Assembly (NCBI GenBank): GCA_030607235.1
Contig: JAUWEX010000108.1
Span: 1-5,351, forward strand
Reading direction: 5' to 3'
Length of the DNA stretch: 5,351 nt
Origin: Planctomycetota bacterium
Lineage (GTDB): Bacteria; Planctomycetota; B129-G9
In this document: positions 4,776 to 5,351 of the stretch, piece by piece
Layout of the letters: every line of letters starts with the position of its first letter
Position numbering within the stretch: position 1 is the stretch's first letter
Position numbers and translations under genes: made by a program
The notes under the pieces: model-generated
Told to the model about the DNA's origin: nothing
Seen by the model: the letters and a program-made list of their open reading frames with translations, nothing else
The model's database searches: none

Positions 4776-5351
4776 TCACTCCTCCTTGTTTATCCATGTC
4801 TTGAGGAGGCCGGCCGCATTTTCCGAATTCTCGCCGACCATTTCCTGTACGCGATCCTTGACCTGAATCGCCTTCATCTCGTTTTCGTCCAACTTGCCGA
4901 GTTCCGCAAGGAAGTCCTTTTTCTCCTTCGCGACCTCCTGCTCGATCTTCTCTTCGATTTCCTCAATCGGAATTTGCTGCGCCTTGGGGATGTTCTTTTT
5001 GACGAAACTCGCGACCAGCAACAGAGAGCCGAAAGCGATTATCGCAATAAACGCCTTTCCCAGGTATGGGCTGAAATCCTGCCAGATCGTCGTTACCACG
5101 GATTCTTCGGGCATCTCTTCTTTTTCGAATACCGGCTTGGGACCAACCGAAATTTTGCTGTCGTCGGTGATTCCGGTCGCGTTTTTTATCATTTCCTTAT
5201 AGTGTTTGATATTCTGCTGAATGATTTTTTCCGCCTCTGCGTCGTCTTCCGGCGCCTTGCCGCCCTTGAGTGGCGTTGCGAGATAATTATACGGCACGGT
5301 CATCGTTATTGTAACGTCAACGAGTTCCGCCCGGGCCTTCACGACGTTCTC
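4776..5351 (-). CDS. fliF: Flagellar MS-ring protein FliF, C-terminal part (runs off right edge)
   Basis: The frame is open to the window edge, so the true start lies outside; a GTG at 5342 is only an internal codon. The 191 visible residues hold the end of the periplasmic region and a transmembrane helix (about 5063..5001, in YLGKAFIAIIAFGSLLLVAS). A charged, glutamate-rich cytoplasmic tail follows, ending in the hydrophobic helix AAGLLKTWINKEE. That last helix corresponds to the conserved FliG-binding end of FliF, which usually reads like V-A-x-V-I-x-x-W-L. FliF forms the MS ring in the inner membrane, the base on which the rotor and export gate assemble. The periplasmic stretch visible here is fairly divergent, so the identification rests on the TM-plus-tail layout and on the position immediately before fliG. 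Confidence 0.9.
   Translation of the reverse strand, partial: ENVVKARAELVDVTITMTVPYNYLATPLKGGKAPEDDAEAEKIIQQNIKHYKEMIKNATGITDDSKISVGPKPVFEKEEMPEESVVTTIWQDFSPYLGKAFIAIIAFGSLLLVASFVKKNIPKAQQIPIEEIEEKIEQEVAKEKKDFLAELGKLDENEMKAIQVKDRVQEMVGENSENAAGLLKTWINKEE
4781..4787 (-). promoter_or_regulatory. Ribosome binding site of fliG
   Basis: AAGGAGG on the minus strand, 8 bases before the ATG at 4772, sits in the last codons of fliF. It fixes the fliG start and supports coordinated synthesis of FliF and FliG. Confidence 0.75.

Overview
The window is the middle of a flagellar basal-body and export operon. Every gene lies on the minus strand, so transcription runs from high to low coordinates. The order is the C-terminal part of fliF (running off the right edge), fliG, fliH, fliI, fliJ, a FlbB/MotE-like membrane protein gene, a 432-base stretch without an intact gene, and the first 17 codons of flbD (running off the left edge). 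The host is probably a diderm, motile bacterium with moderately high GC. The order fliF-G-H-I-J-flbB, with flbD downstream, matches the large motility operon of spirochaetes and is also seen in other deep-branching phyla. I cannot name the phylum from this sequence.

Right to middle (5351..485): the genes are packed with almost no spacer. fliF ends 3 bases before fliG, with a perfect Shine-Dalgarno for fliG inside the end of fliF. fliG and fliH overlap. fliH/fliI, fliI/fliJ and fliJ/flbB are each joined by a four-base ATGA overlap, which implies translational coupling. Together they encode the MS-ring tail (FliF), the rotor switch protein that binds it (FliG), the export ATPase complex (FliH stator, FliI ATPase, FliJ central stalk), and a single-pass membrane protein with an MgtE_N-like helical domain, probably a structural or motor-associated part in the periplasm.

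Left (484..53): the tight packing stops. In the spirochaete operon, fliK, flgD and flgE (hook-length control, hook cap, hook) lie between flbB and flbD. Here they are replaced by 432 bases. Within this gap, at about 269..159, a short minus-strand reading frame ends in ARTISVADGMLQEPVNMI, which reads like the C-terminus of a hook protein (FlgE), immediately upstream of flbD where flgE would be expected. I read it as the 3' stub of a deleted and decaying flgE, or else as an assembly join. The other half of the gap (about 290..475) is rich in GC stem-loops. Two of them are fully paired only as minus-strand RNA, through G.U wobbles. The stub and the structured gap are the most unusual parts of the window.
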